64,000 bases of DNA from Erythrophleum ivorense (GCA_026724425.1 JAIUCV010000011.1:3183501-3247500); one strand, 5' to 3'; positions 1-14,300 are shown, counted from the first letter of the stretch. Notes: generated by a model from the sequence alone, not told the origin. Program-made: numbers and translations.

Positions 1-803
1 AACATTTTAATTTAAATTATTGTTGATATAGTCAATAATATATTATTTTAATATCTGACATACATGATTTTATATCAATATAAAAAATAAAAATAATTTA
101 TAATTGATTACGGTAATAAACTTTAATGAAATGAACACAAATTTAATGATAAAAATTAAGTTATAAATTATAAATATTCAATTACATATTTTTAAATTAT
201 AAAAATAGAAAAATTTGTATGAATAGAAAGAGTAATTTTAATCATGATTATTTATTAAAATATCGGGTCCCACATGTTTGGCTCCTGGTTTAAGCAACAA
301 CCCTTTTTGGCCATGGTTGTCTTTCATTATTTGGCTTAAAAAATGGCAACCCTTCGTTGAATGAAACAGATGAGTGAAGTACAAGCTGAGAGACTTTGAA
401 TTTATATATCATATAAAAATATAAGGAATTATTGTTTTAAATATCTTTTTATATGATTTTATTTTTGCTTTTATTTAAATAAATTTATAGTATGAAATCT
501 CGCGCAATGATATAGATACGAGACTAGTTTAAATATAGCACCGGGAAATCTGACAGGAAATAACGAATAGATAAACTAATGGTAATTGCCTTTTTAAAAA
601 AGAACCAAAAGAAAAAAGCAGAAATAGGAAATGATATAGGCTACAGGAGGGTATCCGAATAGAGTAGGCTCCCTTGAAGGAAGTGAGAATGTTGCTAGTG
701 TCTCAACAGAGCAAGAAGAAACGAAGGCCACGTCTGAAAGGTACGTACTTTCATTCTCCATTTTTCATGGAGACAGCTTAACTAAGGCTATTGAAGTTAA
801 CTA

Positions 804-818
804 GGGGGGGGGGGGGGG
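804..818. repeat. Poly-G homopolymer, 15 bases
   Basis: Uninterrupted run of 15 G on the plus strand. Such runs are prone to length errors and slippage, so the exact length is uncertain. Confidence 0.85.
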
Positions 819-2749
819 ATGGGTCATAGGGCTTAGGGTTATAATAGAGAGAGCGTGGGGTGGGGTGCCACTAAAATAAAGTGAAGGGCAGCACCACATG
901 AGCTGGACTATGAAACCCCATTATTGCATTAAAAAGGCCATGCATGCAACCAGGAACAAAAGGTGCTGTACACTTAACAAAACGTCCATTTGGTCTTTTT
1001 TTAAAATTAGTTTAATAGTTGCCGGTGACCACAGCCAGTCCGTGACAATTCATATTCACAATAAAATAATAGTATGGCAATAATGTTTTGAATTTGGAAG
1101 TCTGAATTAGCCAGCGAACTGAATACCGCACAAGCTTCTCACTTTCTAATAGGGGTGTGTCACGCCTGATTTAAATCAGGTTTATGTGACTGGTAGCCTG
1201 GCTCGGGATATGATTCAATCACAAACCCGGTTGGACTGGTTAGTTGTTAAATTTTGCCAATCTCTTGTTTGCTTTTGAAAAATTTTAAAATATTGAAGGC
1301 TCTTTATACCTATTCAATTATTTGGATTATGATTACCAATTTTGATATTTATACATATATATATTTATTTTTATCCAATAATAGGTTCAAAAAAGGGAAT
1401 AAAAAGAAAATATAGATATAAATGCCAAAATTTTAAAATATGATAATTTGAAGTATTTTTTCAGACAGATACGATACAAATGCTATAGGTTGCTTGGCTA
1501 TTTTCTCAAAAAAATATCATTTACTCTCTTAGAAAGGACCTGATAAAAGCTTTAATCTTCTTAATTTTTTTATAATTTGTAAAATATATTTAAAATTTTA
1601 TGACTAAAATCACAAAATGACTTAAAAAAAGATTTTTTTTTCATCTAAATCCTTTATATATATATATGGTTGGGACGGCCAGCTAAATGGCCCGCTCAGT
1701 TTTGTCTTTGTGTATTTTTTTATTTTTAACTTGGCCGAATATGATTGGCTCATACCAAATTTCTCGGGTTATATGCACATTTTCCTTTTAAACTTAATAA
1801 ATGTACAATTTTGTATTGAGCGAAAATCACACTCTTTTTAATTATAATATTTTTTAATTTAAAAATCAAAATCCATTTTTTGATTTGTTATTTCTATTAA
1901 AATGAGTTTCTAATCATTTAAAATTTATACATTTTAATTATGAAAAATTATTAAAATATTTTTTTGGGTTTCTTTACATCTTTTTTATAGTAATATTTTC
2001 GTCATGTTCATGTTAATGAGCTTTTGCAACATCCACCTCTTTGTGGTCTTCCATTTCTCTTTCTTTCGAGAGTTAACCTCATAAGTTTGGAAGATATCAC
2101 CAGATTAACTGAACCACGGCTCAAGTTTTTGTAAACCCATGCAGGGTTTGCCTGTTTAAGCGACATTAATTATCAGTTTAGAGAGCAAAAATTGGAATTT
2201 GGTTTCTGACAAGGGAATCGACAGGGAAGTAGTGAATTGTTATAGAAGAATACAGAATGAATATACTCTTTTACTTCTGCTCCAAAGTTCAGAAATGTTT
2301 ATTAATTAATGCGTCGATTTCTCGTGACCCTGGATCACCAACAAGAAAATGAGCTAAGTCAAACCAGGTGCTTGGAGAAAATGTTATAAACAATGCTTCC
2401 CGCAGTTGAAAAATTGACTCTTTGGAGTAATGGAGAACCAGATCATAAAACCGCTATACGTAACAAAGATAAATCCAAGAGGAGGCAGGGGAGAGAGAGA
2501 GAGAGGATATTGTAATGGAGAAGATGGTGTGGAAGTAGAAAGGATATTTTAATAATTTTACGTAGTTAAAATTAATAAATTTAGAATAAGGAGCTCATTG
2601 TAATTAGGCTAATCGATTATGAGGGTAATTGATAATTTTTTTTAGATTAAAGAGATATTGTAATTCAAGGCAAAAATAAGTGCAAATAAGTACATTAATT
2701 ACATGATTCTTTCGAGTAGGAATCATTATGGTATCAGATTTGTAAAATA

Positions 2750-2752
<3 letters not shown>

Positions 2753-2812
<60 letters not shown>
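2753..2812. repeat. (ATT)n microsatellite, about 20 units
   Basis: About 60 bp of perfect trinucleotide ATT repeat ending just before a GTTATCGG sequence. It is a simple sequence repeat in intergenic DNA and likely polymorphic in length. Confidence 0.95.
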
Positions 2813-2813
<1 letters not shown>

Positions 2814-3320
2814 GTTATCGGACTTATACCTTCAGTAGATAACAAACTCCAACGTCGCCTTCTCTCTCATTGAATATTTAGATATTTGAATCTAAATTCG
2901 TAGAAAAATATTTTTCTAAATTAGTAGGTAGCAAATTTCAGTCCCATTCTCTTGTTTATTTTTATTTCTGGTTAATTATCCTCTTGTTGAATTTTAAAAC
3001 TTTAAATTCGGATTCATTTATTTAAAAAAATCCAAAATAATTAATTTCTTATTTCTAAGACTCTTATATATGAACTCTATTAATATAAAATTACAAAAAA
3101 AAGGTCTAAAAAATTAATATAATTCATAACCTTAAAAAAAAAAAACACGTTTTGGGTGTTGTCTTTATTACTATTTGCCTAAACTCATATAAGGTAACCT
3201 TTGTGAATATCCATCCAGTCTGGGTATCTCATCCATCCTTGTCTTTGAGTCAATTCCATGTCTTATCTCTCCCTTTTTTTTTTTCAATAAATAAAATATA
3301 GGAAGTAGACAAATTGTTTC

Positions 3321-3391
3321 AATTTTAGGGAAGATTGAATATCAACAACAATCCAAATTTTTAGGGAAGATTGAATATCAACAACAATCCA
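3321..3391. repeat. 35-bp tandem direct duplication
   Basis: Two adjacent copies of a roughly 35-bp unit containing the string TTAGGGAAGATTGAATATC followed by AACAACAATCC. The copies differ only by one T in a T-run. This looks like a simple recent tandem duplication. Confidence 0.85.
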
Positions 3392-4028
3392 AATCATCAA
3401 CCCAAGATCTTTTAGTTAATACAGTTAGATTTTATTAAGACAATCCATATTACTTCTTTCTCCTTTAGTTTGGACTAGGTTTAAACCTCTTTGAATTTAA
3501 CGGTTGGACTCGTTTCCACCATGAACGAATTTTCATGGACTATACATTGCTTATGCACCAATGAGTTGCCATGGATCGATAGAAGGAAAAACCAGGGAAA
3601 GAAATGAATATTGATTTAGCAGAAATCCACATTCAACTGGTACTGAAATAGTCCACCTTCCCCAAATATTATATTGCCACCGACCCTCCTGCTCACAAGA
3701 ATAAAAAGCTGAAGTAAACATTCAGGCCTAAAAGATCTAATACAAAATAATTGTGCTTGTGCTTTCTCCTTTGCATCCTTCACTTCATTCCCTTCTTGCA
3801 GATTTCTTCATCAGCCATATGCACGACAAGATTAGGTTTGAAACAACTTTGTTTCTTCATGGTTAAGGCCTGCCACTATCTGGTGCTATTACCTTTTATT
3901 CAACAAACTTACATTAAAAAATGATGCTAATTAAACAATAACATTAGATAAAAAATTATAGAACAATAAACATGGAGGATCCTGTTTTAAGACTACCATT
4001 TTTAACCTTGAAAATGGTCTCTAATATA

Positions 4029-7000
4029 TTATCCTAGTGAATTTCCAGAAAGGTTTGATGACAAAGGCAACATAGAACCGTTATCAGCTTCTCCGATAGC
4101 TCTGTTTCTCATCTCTAAGACCTTCTTGTGACAGTTAGAGTGCAACGATGCTACAAAAGTAGGACTGGCTGCAGGCCGGTATTCGGGAAAGAGGCGGCCA
4201 GACCGGTATCGAACCCCACATGCATTTGCATAGGGTCTTTGGGCCCATAGGTCCCTCCCTCCACTGGGGGGTCTTTGTCACCTGACAATGCATGCACTTT
4301 TCTGGGGGACGATTGACCCCTGTGATGAGGATCTCTTCATCTCAATATGACCTGAGAGTACAGAGAGATCCTTTTTCCTCTGCTTCCTTTCGGGTCTGTT
4401 TGATGGGTTTCCCAGAAAGGTGTGTTTCAAAATGTGATGCAGCAGCAGCCCGCCCTCTGAGGTTTTTGCAAAGCTTGTGAAGAAAAGATGAAAGGAATCG
4501 AAAACAGAGGGCCGAAACTTGAGAGACGACGACGTTTGCTGCGAGCTCGCTTTGGAATGACAGGTTGATCAAGGGCATTCTCGCCTGATGAAGAACTACT
4601 GCTTTCAAAAACAGAAACTGGACTGTAGATTCGGAATTGGTGGAAATCTTTGCTGTTGGAAGAGACATTTGGGTTGGGAATGCTTTTGATATACGTTGGT
4701 TTAGTAGTCTCTGGCACTTGGTTCCATTGGGGAAATCTCAGCACACTGCAATACCAAATAATCAAATACACAAAGAAGAGAACAAAAGGATCAGATGCAA
4801 CAGAAATAAGCAAGTATATTTATCTGGAAAACTGCGGATTGATCTGTGTAACAAAAAAATTAGTGATAAGACAAAGAGGAACCTAGTAAAAATTCCTTCC
4901 AATATTTACATGTATATCCACAGAGCTCATCGTATGAAAGGAAAGCTAATGTTCTAAAATCAGAGACGGTAAAGTCAAATCTTCATATCAAGGACCAAAG
5001 TGCCATAGTTTGTCAAACTACTTGCACATAATTGCAATTTTGCTTTGTGATTCTCTATAGCATAGTCTTGCCTCTTAAGCATGAGTGGTGAGACAAACTG
5101 TAGTAATTTACTTATCTTCCTGTCTCCCTGCCATGATAAATTTTCCACGAAGGAGAACCCAAGATCTGCAATCAGCCTCAGAAGCCTTGTTGTATCAGCC
5201 TCCTTCCCAAACGCAAGTAGTTTCCTGAATAAAGATCCATGCCTAGACAGGAAGGTATTTGGGCAAGAGGAGCATTATTCATTACTTTGTAACCCAGCCA
5301 CAAGAGACACGCAATTCATCTACATCTAGAAACGTGGAAACAAGGAAACAAATTTACAATTTTTATATGTATGTATTCCATCCCTTCATGGTGTCACCCC
5401 TCAAAATAACTAAACACTTTCAAGCATCCTACTCTCACTGTTACCTGAACTAGTGAACTCTCTCTCCCTGAGGGCAGTAAATTTAACCCCTAAAAATGAG
5501 GCATAGGCACCATGGCTTTGATACTTCAAAGTTTTTCCTGGTGTCAACTTTTATTTTTTGAAACTTAAAAAATGACTGCAAATTAGCTATTTGAAAAATT
5601 TAGGTTATTAGACCATCATCGAACATAAAATACTCAACAAAAACACCAGCTTTTCCAATACCTTTAATTAAATAACTAAGAAAATTAGAAACAATAAAAG
5701 TAAAAATAGATAAATTTGAATTTTATAACATAATTACTGTGACAGATAGCTCTAACCTACTACTATTAAGTAATTAATAATTAAAAGATGACAGATAAGA
5801 GACTCTGTTCTTTTCCCTCTGATACTTCTCATTTCCAACCTAATTTTTTCTGTTTCTTTTTTCTTTGCTTTTTTAAGAACCTTTGACCAACAAATAATAT
5901 ATGCCAAGACAAGTGGCTTCTGCAGCTTGAACATTAGAAGTCAGACATTACCACCGTATTCCTGCCTCCTTTTCTTGTTCAACACCCTGATTAGCTACAA
6001 CTTTAGGTGCATGAAGGATGCGTGCTGGAGCAAGGTGCTCGCAGTGTCTCCAGGACATTCTGAGCAGTTGTAGGTGAAAGTAAGCAACTTTTTACATGAC
6101 TTGTCTTTTAATCTTATAATTTGTTCTGATGTCTTTTTACTGCCAAGAATGAGAAAAGACATCAGGGGCAAACTTAAAAGAAATTCAGAGTCTCACTGCA
6201 AAGCTAGCTTTACTGCTTTTCATACATTTTACTTGAGTTACACCTTGAAAACGCTGGAGGAAAACAGCTCACTTGCAGCAAAAGGTGGCCTGATTATCCA
6301 GCCTACTAAGTAATGCATGAAAACTGAATCCTTACCACTTGAATCTCCCTCATGTTTTTCTCCTAAACTAGTCAAAGTCACTCTGCAAATCTATTCTCTT
6401 GTGCAGGAAGGATTTTTCTAACACATTTATCCCTAACTGCTAGCTAGAGGTCACTTCAAGGGTTGAGTCATAGGATGTTATACCATTAACAACATCACCC
6501 CTTTCATCATAATTTGCCCACGGTTTCATCTAAGACTACAATATTTCTTTTGTCAATCTTTACCTCATCTCTGCTTGTGGCAAAGTTCCTACACAATATC
6601 ATTCTAGTTTTTCTCAGAAATTCTCAATAAAGAAATGAAAGTATTCCATTCAAATATTTTAACTATTGACATGGATATTCAACTACAAGAACTCTGCAAC
6701 AACTCATATTGTACTCTACATGACTATATTAATGTTTCCTATGAAAGGGTCTAGGATGAAATGTCTGAAAAATCCAACTAAGTCAAGTATAGATCCTATA
6801 GAATGAAACAGCCATTGCCAGTAACGGAATGTGAGCACGGGACCAGGATCATCAGATTGTGTCCTTCAAATTGGTACATTCATCTTGTTTCAGTTTCAAA
6901 TAATACAAGCCTGTATATAATTAAGTCACCAAACATAAGTGCACTACATTCAAATAAAAACAGGACTTCATCTGTACATAACTACAAGGCAAGGAACAAT

Positions 7001-7285
7001 ATGCTAGAAAATAACATTGAGGGAAGGGGAGAGAACTCACAGAAGCAGAGATCCTCCCAAGTTTTGGATTGCCTTTTTGAGTTTTATCACACAGCCCAGA
7101 AGATGACACTGAGGAAAACATCAAAAGATGGCTCTTTCAAGGCGTTTGAATTGGGCATCCCAATCTTCTTCCACAGCGTTAGGTTCCACATCTTCCAGCG
7201 GGAAATCAAAAAATTTGATGAAATCATCAAAAATTTCATCCGATGGACCATTAAAATTCTTGTCAAAAAACCAGGAATCCTTCAT
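4029..7285 (-). pseudogene. GATA-type zinc-finger transcription factor, frame-broken relic
   Basis: The relic has two recognisable exons: exon 1 about 7041-7285 (ATG at 7285, opening MKDSWFFDKNFNG; donor GTGAGT) and exon 2 about 4029-4736. Exon 1 keeps the acidic N-terminus. Exon 2 keeps VPETTKPT, SPVSVFESSSSSSGEN, the basic IPKRARSKRRRLSSF stretch, the finger start CMHCQVTKTPQWREGPMGPK, the finger end RYRSGRLFPEYRPAASPTF and the tail HKKVLEMRNRAIG. This order is typical of subfamily I plant GATA factors, nuclear regulators that bind (A/T)GATA(A/G). The pieces lie in different frames. Exon 1 has an extra A after LE near 7137 and a shift near 7110. Exon 2 has one extra base near 4450, one near 4390, one missing just before CMHC (about 4300) and one extra A between the two finger cysteine pairs (about 4225). 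The finger is therefore broken. Neighbouring genes are intact, which argues for decay rather than general sequencing error. A middle exon may have been missed. Confidence 0.75.
4737..7040 (-). other. Intron of the GATA relic
   Basis: AT-rich sequence between the two recognisable GATA exons, bounded by GTGAGT on the 5' side and CTGAG on the 3' side. No further GATA motif or transposon was recognised, although a small lost middle exon cannot be excluded. Confidence 0.5.
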
Positions 7286-10200
7286 GTTGTTGATACCCTG
7301 TTTCAAAATATTATTATACAGAAAAGGAAATGAAAGATAGATGCTGTTACTTTATGCTCATATTGAAGTAGAAAATACTTGAGAAACAAGACAAACAGTG
7401 AATCTTTGGTTTAAAGTCTGAATATGTGACACATACACAATAAAGAGTAGCAAATATTCAAGGAAAGGTTATCTCACACGATTGGAATTATCATGTAATT
7501 AATCTGTGAAAATGAGATTTATGTACAATACATAGTTTTATAATATAAAGCAATGAAAACAAGCTAAAATTTTATCTGCAAGTCCATGTTTCTCGAGTGA
7601 AAACTTATCCAAAAAAAGGACCTCCAACTGTGAGTATCCCTACCATCAGTAAGTTATTTCAGTGATCGGATTTGCTGGAAACAAACTAGGCTCGTATCAT
7701 ATACCAATACCATTCAAGGAAAACCTCCTTTTAAAAGGTTCATGATAATCAGCCAAGCAACCATCACAATCCTTTCCCATTCCAACCAAGGCCGCTCATA
7801 AAGAAAATTGCCTTTTCCGTACCAGATGTCACATCCCCAGTACACCGTATAGTGCAGAGAAAATGTAGCAGAAGTGATTAAAACCCATATTCAGATAATC
7901 GCATTATTTTCAACGTAATAGGCCGCAGATGCTAGAAGTTGGAGTTTAATATTCGTTCTTACCCCTTATATGCTCAATTAGAGCTTAATGCTAGCAGCTA
8001 ATGTAAAACCACCTTTTCTTTTCTTTCCCTATTCCTCCATAAACATACGAGAGAAAAATGAAATGCATGCAGCTGAACACCCAGGGAAAAGGGGTAACCA
8101 AAGGAGCTAGAGAGAATGTAAAAACGCAACAAGACTATCAGAGCAATTAACTTGAATGCCACAAACAGAAGAATATGGACGATAAATTCTCTAATAAAAA
8201 CAAAATATCAAACAGAAAATTAAAGAAAAGAAAGAAAGAAAGGGTAGAGCTTTGAACAGGTTTATTTAGGACCTCTGAAACGGAAGCTTCAGTGACTAAA
8301 AGGGAGTAGAGAAGCGCATTGTCAGGTGAGCAGAGGCGGCCATGGCAGGGTCAGAAAAGGTGTCGAACAGTTAAACAGAACAACACATTCGCAGAGAAGA
8401 ATGGCGTGAGTCTGAGGATTAAATTGTAAGAGAAATAAGATTCCTTCTCTTTGAATCTCTTTGTCTGAATTTGGTAGATTAGGTTTTTATTTTGTGCCGC
8501 TGCGACGCAGAAGCCCTCATTGTGGTCACTGTGATATCTACCGTTCCTTCCTTTGTACCGTTTTTCGTTTTCCAGTTTAGGTTAAAAAATATATATCTAT
8601 ACGGCCGTACATAGAGAGAGAGTGTGTATATATATATATATATATGTAAAGGTTCTTTTCGTTGATGAAAAGGAAAATTTGTAATTTAAAATTTAAATCT
8701 AGATTCTGTCATTGGATTTTTTTTAAATATTTGATGAAATAGAAAGTTTTAAGGCGAAACGATTTTAATCACAAGACAAAAGTGAATTTTATGCTTTTAA
8801 GAGGGAATTTTTTTGGGTAATATTATTTATTAAATGAATATATTTAAATTTATTTATTGATTGATAATAATTTTTTTTTGAGAGAGCATGATAATAATGT
8901 CAATTATTTTTTTGATAATAATGTTAACTAAATAAGATATTCATATATTTTAGATAATGAATAATTACCTTAAAAGCATGTGCCTATTTTACAATTTTAT
9001 TAATTATTATATGTAAATAATAAACAATAATAACAACTTGATATGAATCTTAACGAAATATGAAAAAAAAATAGAAAGCAGCTTAAGGTAAATTTTATAT
9101 ATGTTATTTATAAATTCAATATAAATCACATAAGAAAAAAATGTAATGAAGAACTAAGGTTGTTGGAAAATTGAGGTGGCAACGTTGATGGGGCATAAGA
9201 CGTGGATCTATCAACAACATTATTATTATTTAAAAACGAAAGGGTGGATGTAAAAAGAAAAAAAGTAAATAAATACTTATTTTGAACGTTTGTATTATAC
9301 AAAGATTTGATTGAGCGATCACCGACGGTGGCCACGGGATGAATGAGAATTATTGCACTTCCATATAATAATTCCTGGGATTGCGTGGGACCAGGTTTGG
9401 TGATACACCATGAGTCCACAACATGAAAGTTGGCCATTTGGGTGACTTGGGTCAAGTTCAACTTCAAATCATTCGTTTTTCTCTCTCTTTCTTCCCCCCC
9501 CCCCCCCCCAAAACCCAGAAAAAAAATGTATAAGCAAATTCCTTTTCTTAATTGATTTGTTAAAAATGCAAGGGAAAGAAATTTCTTTTCATTTTGTTAT
9601 TTGTACTGTTTATTATATTATTACTATTATTATTTAATAATATTTATTTTTACTATTTTTTAAAATAAAAATATAAGAATTATGTTTATCTATATAATTA
9701 TTATTTTTTAATTTCTTTCTATTTTAAGTATCAAACGAGGTATAAGGATAATCCCTTTTCCCCTAGAAATGTATTGTACAACATTTGACTTTGTTATTTA
9801 ATATATCTTACAATAGTACTTTCTTCAAGTGGCTTTAATTGGTCTCAATAAAAATATTCTTTCTATATATAGAGATCGCAGTGAATTACCTATCTACATC
9901 TTAAAAATAATTTCATTTGTTTTTTAAATATATTTTGTATATTGCTTTTTAAATGTCAGTGTGTAAAAGTAAACTGCAAATTTCACCAAAGAAATAGAAG
10001 ATAAAGTTCGTATAGAGGCTGTTTGGCACTAAATTATGAGTGCATATTGTACATGCTTTAAGCCTAAGCATGATTATGTTGAGCACTCAACCCAGCCTGG
10101 TCGTGAACTTTGACATATCTATTCTCTCATACCTACCAAGAGTATGACCAAAAAAAATAGAAACCTCCAAGAGCTTTTGTTTCCACTAGTTTGGATTAAA

Positions 10201-11366
10201 TAACATTCGCGTCTTAGCCTTCGACATTCTTCTTCTCATATTTACAATAAGAAAGAACGAAAGGGGAAAGGCCAAAGTGATTACTGACGGAAGGACCTTC
10301 CAGTTCGCAATGCTTGACAGATTTTCCCATCTTTCCTGCAATTCAGTGCATAAAAGGGAATTAAAAACAAAGAGCTTCGTGCATGTTGCTAGTCATATAA
10401 AGATCTACTTTAAAGGAAGATGTTTCCCAAAAGAACACTTTTCTTTATCCAAGCAAAAAATTATAAAAATTTACAATATAAGAATTATATTTCAATATTC
10501 TTTATCCAAGTGAAAAAACACTTTTCTCCTCATCAGAGGGTAGCGATTCAAATCAAGATTTATCCGGTTCCCTACGGCACATTCAAATCACAGAGAAAAT
10601 AAATTCCAAAAGAGACTAGAAACTGATATATGCTCATGGGTAATGTTATGATTAAAATTAATACATTGGATGTGGCAGATCCACGGACCATCAAAGTAAA
10701 AGGCATAAATCATAATCATAATATAGTTTTGGCATCACATTGCAGTGTCCCAATAGGTAAATGTAAAATTCATCGGTAACTCCAGATCATGATTGTACAT
10801 TGTTAATATGTATTTTTTTATTTACTTTACTTCAGCAAATTGTTCCTACAATTTAAAGCAGTTTTGATACCTTCCTTCTTTCTACTCCCCCGTCTATATT
10901 TTTTTACATTTACTTGTCGAGAGCCATTCCTTGCCCACCCTTGGACTGGTTTTTAATCAAACAAATTTGATAATCTATTTTCTGGTTTACAGTTGTTCTA
11001 TCCAAAAAAACTTGCGCAAGACTCTTTATGCACATGGGAAGCAGTTATGAGTCTTCACTACCGGGGACCCTTAGCAGTGTTCATTAATTACACTTCAAAA
11101 TACAAACTCAATATGAATCTTTCACTCACTTCATTTCAAACTGATACTCAACGTATATCAAAGTTGATGAAGCATTAAGAGGAGAACAACAAGCAAGCAT
11201 GTTGATACGGTAAATTAGATAAGGTATATCAGATTTTGCAGTGCACCACCTTCAATCAAATTCTTATTTCCATTATGAATAAGTTACTCCTGAACAATAG
11301 AACCCTTCCCATGGATAAAACTATCTTGGTCAGAGCACATTTTAACCAAGTGTAAGAAAAATATAC
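7286..11366. other. Intergenic region between the TPST 3' end and the GATA relic
   Basis: This stretch covers the putative 5' flank of the GATA relic (about 7.3-8.6 kb) and the 3' flank of TPST. It holds a (TA)n tract near 8626-8645 and a 16-C run at 9494-9509. I looked here for a further TPST exon encoding a membrane segment, checking 10.8-11.34 kb, and saw none. Open frames in this region show no family resemblance. Confidence 0.6.
9494..9509. repeat. Poly-C homopolymer, 16 bases
   Basis: Uninterrupted run of about 16 C next to a pyrimidine-rich CTCTCTCTTTCTT stretch. The length is uncertain because such runs are error-prone. Confidence 0.85.
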
Positions 11367-14300
11367 TCAAACATCTGAATCCTGAAGAGTTTGTACCTCA
11401 GTAAATTTCTGTAATGTATTCTTGTGTTGCCTCGAAAAAAGCTCTCTCGCATATTCATAGAGCTCTAAATCAAGGTCATTAAGAAATCGTATCTGCTGAA
11501 GAACTGCATCAGAAGCCCGAAGGCGTGCCTGGAAAATCACAAAAATCATTAGAAAGAAGTACATTACAATTTGCAAGTGGATGCCGTAGAAAATTCCACC
11601 ACAGTGCAAATAATATATATTTCCATGTAGCTTGAAACACAAGTACTGCCTGCCCATGCTAGAAATACATGTCCTGGACAGCCATGGATATCTAAACCCA
11701 AATAGTGAACCAAGTAGGAATAGCCACTCATGCACACAGAATGGTGGTAAAAGTGCACTGATTGATGTTATGCCAGCTCTAACACTTGTAAACTTACCTC
11801 TTTTGAAAAGTTCACTGGAGAAATTCTCTTCAAAGAAAAGGTGCGTCGTTGAGTCTGGGCCTTCCGTAAACTAGAAATACAGACTTCGTAAGCTTCCTTG
11901 AGCTCTCCCACAGTCATCTAAAAATCAATCGACAATCCACATAATTGTTGTTCAAGAGAAAAAGAAAATATCTGATACATCCATGCAAAAAGACTATACT
12001 ATGCAAACAGGCTTACTTTAGATTCTGTTACTTCATTTGAAGCAGTCTCACCTGCTCTGCTGTCTAAGGTGCTATTCTGTCTTGACGTAAGAGAGGCAGT
12101 AAGAAAGGTTTCCTGACTTAAACTTCATTTACTAAGTGTCTTTATCAAGGAGATGCTTCTTACCTGATGCTCACAGTTATCAGGCTCAGGATTTGATAGT
12201 GAACTGTGCCCTGTAATACAAGTAGATGATCAATGCCATATGTCACCAAACAGATCTAACACAATCTATGGTAAAGACTAGAAATGTCAACACTAAAATG
12301 ATACCCAAGTTTCAATGCAAAACATGATATTTGAGAAACCCACCCAGATCACCCCAGACCCCATTATGTGCCACAGACATATTTGAGTGCATGTGAGATT
12401 ATATGCGCTTCAATCATGCTCCAACTACTGTAAAATCTCATCTGACTGTTTGACATACCACACTAACCTGTGTTATCAACACTACCCATGCTAGAATTAG
12501 GTACTCTCAGCTGTGATATCACCTGAGCACCAACCACATTTGCAAACATTGTGGCAGATTCTCTGTGCTCCTCAGTAAGACCAACATATAGCATATCATC
12601 TAACCTCTTCTGCAAGAATTACAAGCATATGTCATAATTGTAATAACAGGAACACTAGGAAGCGGTAAACATTTTTACGATACAAAATTCACAATCTCGA
12701 CAGCTTATTTATTACCTTTGCAACTTGAAGCACGTATTTGCCAAGAATCTTAAACTTCTGTACACAAAGGCGCACTTCATGTGATTCTGCTAGATAAGAA
12801 TTGTTTGTCAAACCTGCAACCTGTCAATTGAACGGTCCACCAAAATGCATTGAGATGAACACTTGGTTACATGAAATGCTAACATCAATATCAATATTTG
12901 TAAATTCAGAATTTGACCCTTTGAAATATATTTGAGGGGTTAAATTCACAGGATATATTATATAACTAAAATCATGAACTCTCCGTGCCCATGATGCTAG
13001 CCAAGTACTAAGCCAGTTGGATACAAGGACCTAATTTATCCACTTAAATATTGAAAGAGGGTCTGTCACATGCCATCCAACTCAAAGCTAGGGTATTGGC
13101 ATGCATAAGAGTATAAGACATAAACTGAGAGTGGTTAGTCCAACAACAAAGTTGGTAACAAAAAAGGGGTCTTGCACCGGCAAAATATCTGCATATTCTT
13201 ATGGTAATGGCATCTGAGCAGAAACTCAGATTGCAAGTGATGTATTCCAGTAAAATCATTATTTTAGAGAGCAGTAAAACTTACATAACAGCTACAAAAT
13301 TTATAATCTATAAGAAATTAAGAATATCCACAGTGGTAAAGAAACACATACTCAAGTACCTGGAATGTGGCTCCATTATGCACAATATCCTCAGCCACAG
13401 GATGATTGATGAATTCATGCAATGGCATTGCAAAATCTTCCATGTCATAGGAATCATTACTCTCAGTGATAGGCAGTTCCCTACTTTGCCTCAGATCTCT
13501 CTGTCTCATAAAATGAACAACAATATATCACTTTACAAATTTAGCAATTGTATTTTATTAGAACTTAATACATTAGCAAACAGCATGGCATCATGAAGTA
13601 AAAGTAAAATATTCCATAAATGCATTTAGCTCCTTCTATTTGGCAACTCTGATGACTGATATTTCCATCCTCAAAAGTAAATGAATGACTATCTGTCCAT
13701 AATCATACCATAAAAGGCAAGTAATCAACTTGAAGATATACCCAATTAGGATTTCCATGATTACTCTTTCCAAATAAAATCTGGGCTACACGTTCTTAGA
13801 TTGTAATTATAATAAATCAGCAGGATTACTCTTTTACATCATTTCCTTACTATATTAGTGTCTTCCATATAACAATCTCCATTTAGTGAATCATGTACAA
13901 ATAGCAGTCAATTATTATCCAATGGTAATCATACTATGAAATTTCACATAAAAATCCACACACAGGATACAGCTGACATCATCATTGTCCAGTGATGTTG
14001 AGATAAATAACACTTCTAAATACCCTCAAAGAAATCTATAGGCTGTACAATGGCCATATACTCAATTACAACTGTGAGGCTTTCAGAATCTTAGGGGAAA
14101 TTGGTAAATAAATGGCATGTCTAGGAGTCACTTCACGTTTGCCCCGATTACAGGAGACCTAGTGTGAAATGGCTCTTGCATTCATCAAAATCCACTGAAT
14201 CATTCAATACCCTCAACAAGGAGGTTACTACATTAGATCCCTAATTCACAGGGATCATCAATAGAGAAACGAAAAAAAGGGAAAGAACCATACTAATCCC

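Larger units (their letters stand above)
1..4028. other. AT-rich intergenic region downstream of the GATA relic
   Basis: No coding potential was recognised on either strand; only short chance open frames occur. Visible structure is a 15-G run near 804-818, an (ATT)n microsatellite at 2753-2812 and a 35-bp direct duplication at 3321-3391. The left end probably lies in ordinary intergenic DNA. Confidence 0.7.

Noticed and set aside
688..783. Short open frame MLLVSQQSKKKRRPRLKG...
   Set aside because: Only about 30 codons with a basic stretch; no family recognised and no supporting exon nearby.
6803..7333. 176-codon plus-strand open frame
   Set aside because: It overlaps GATA exon 1 in antisense, shows no domain or family resemblance, and is explained by reverse-strand bias of the conserved exon.
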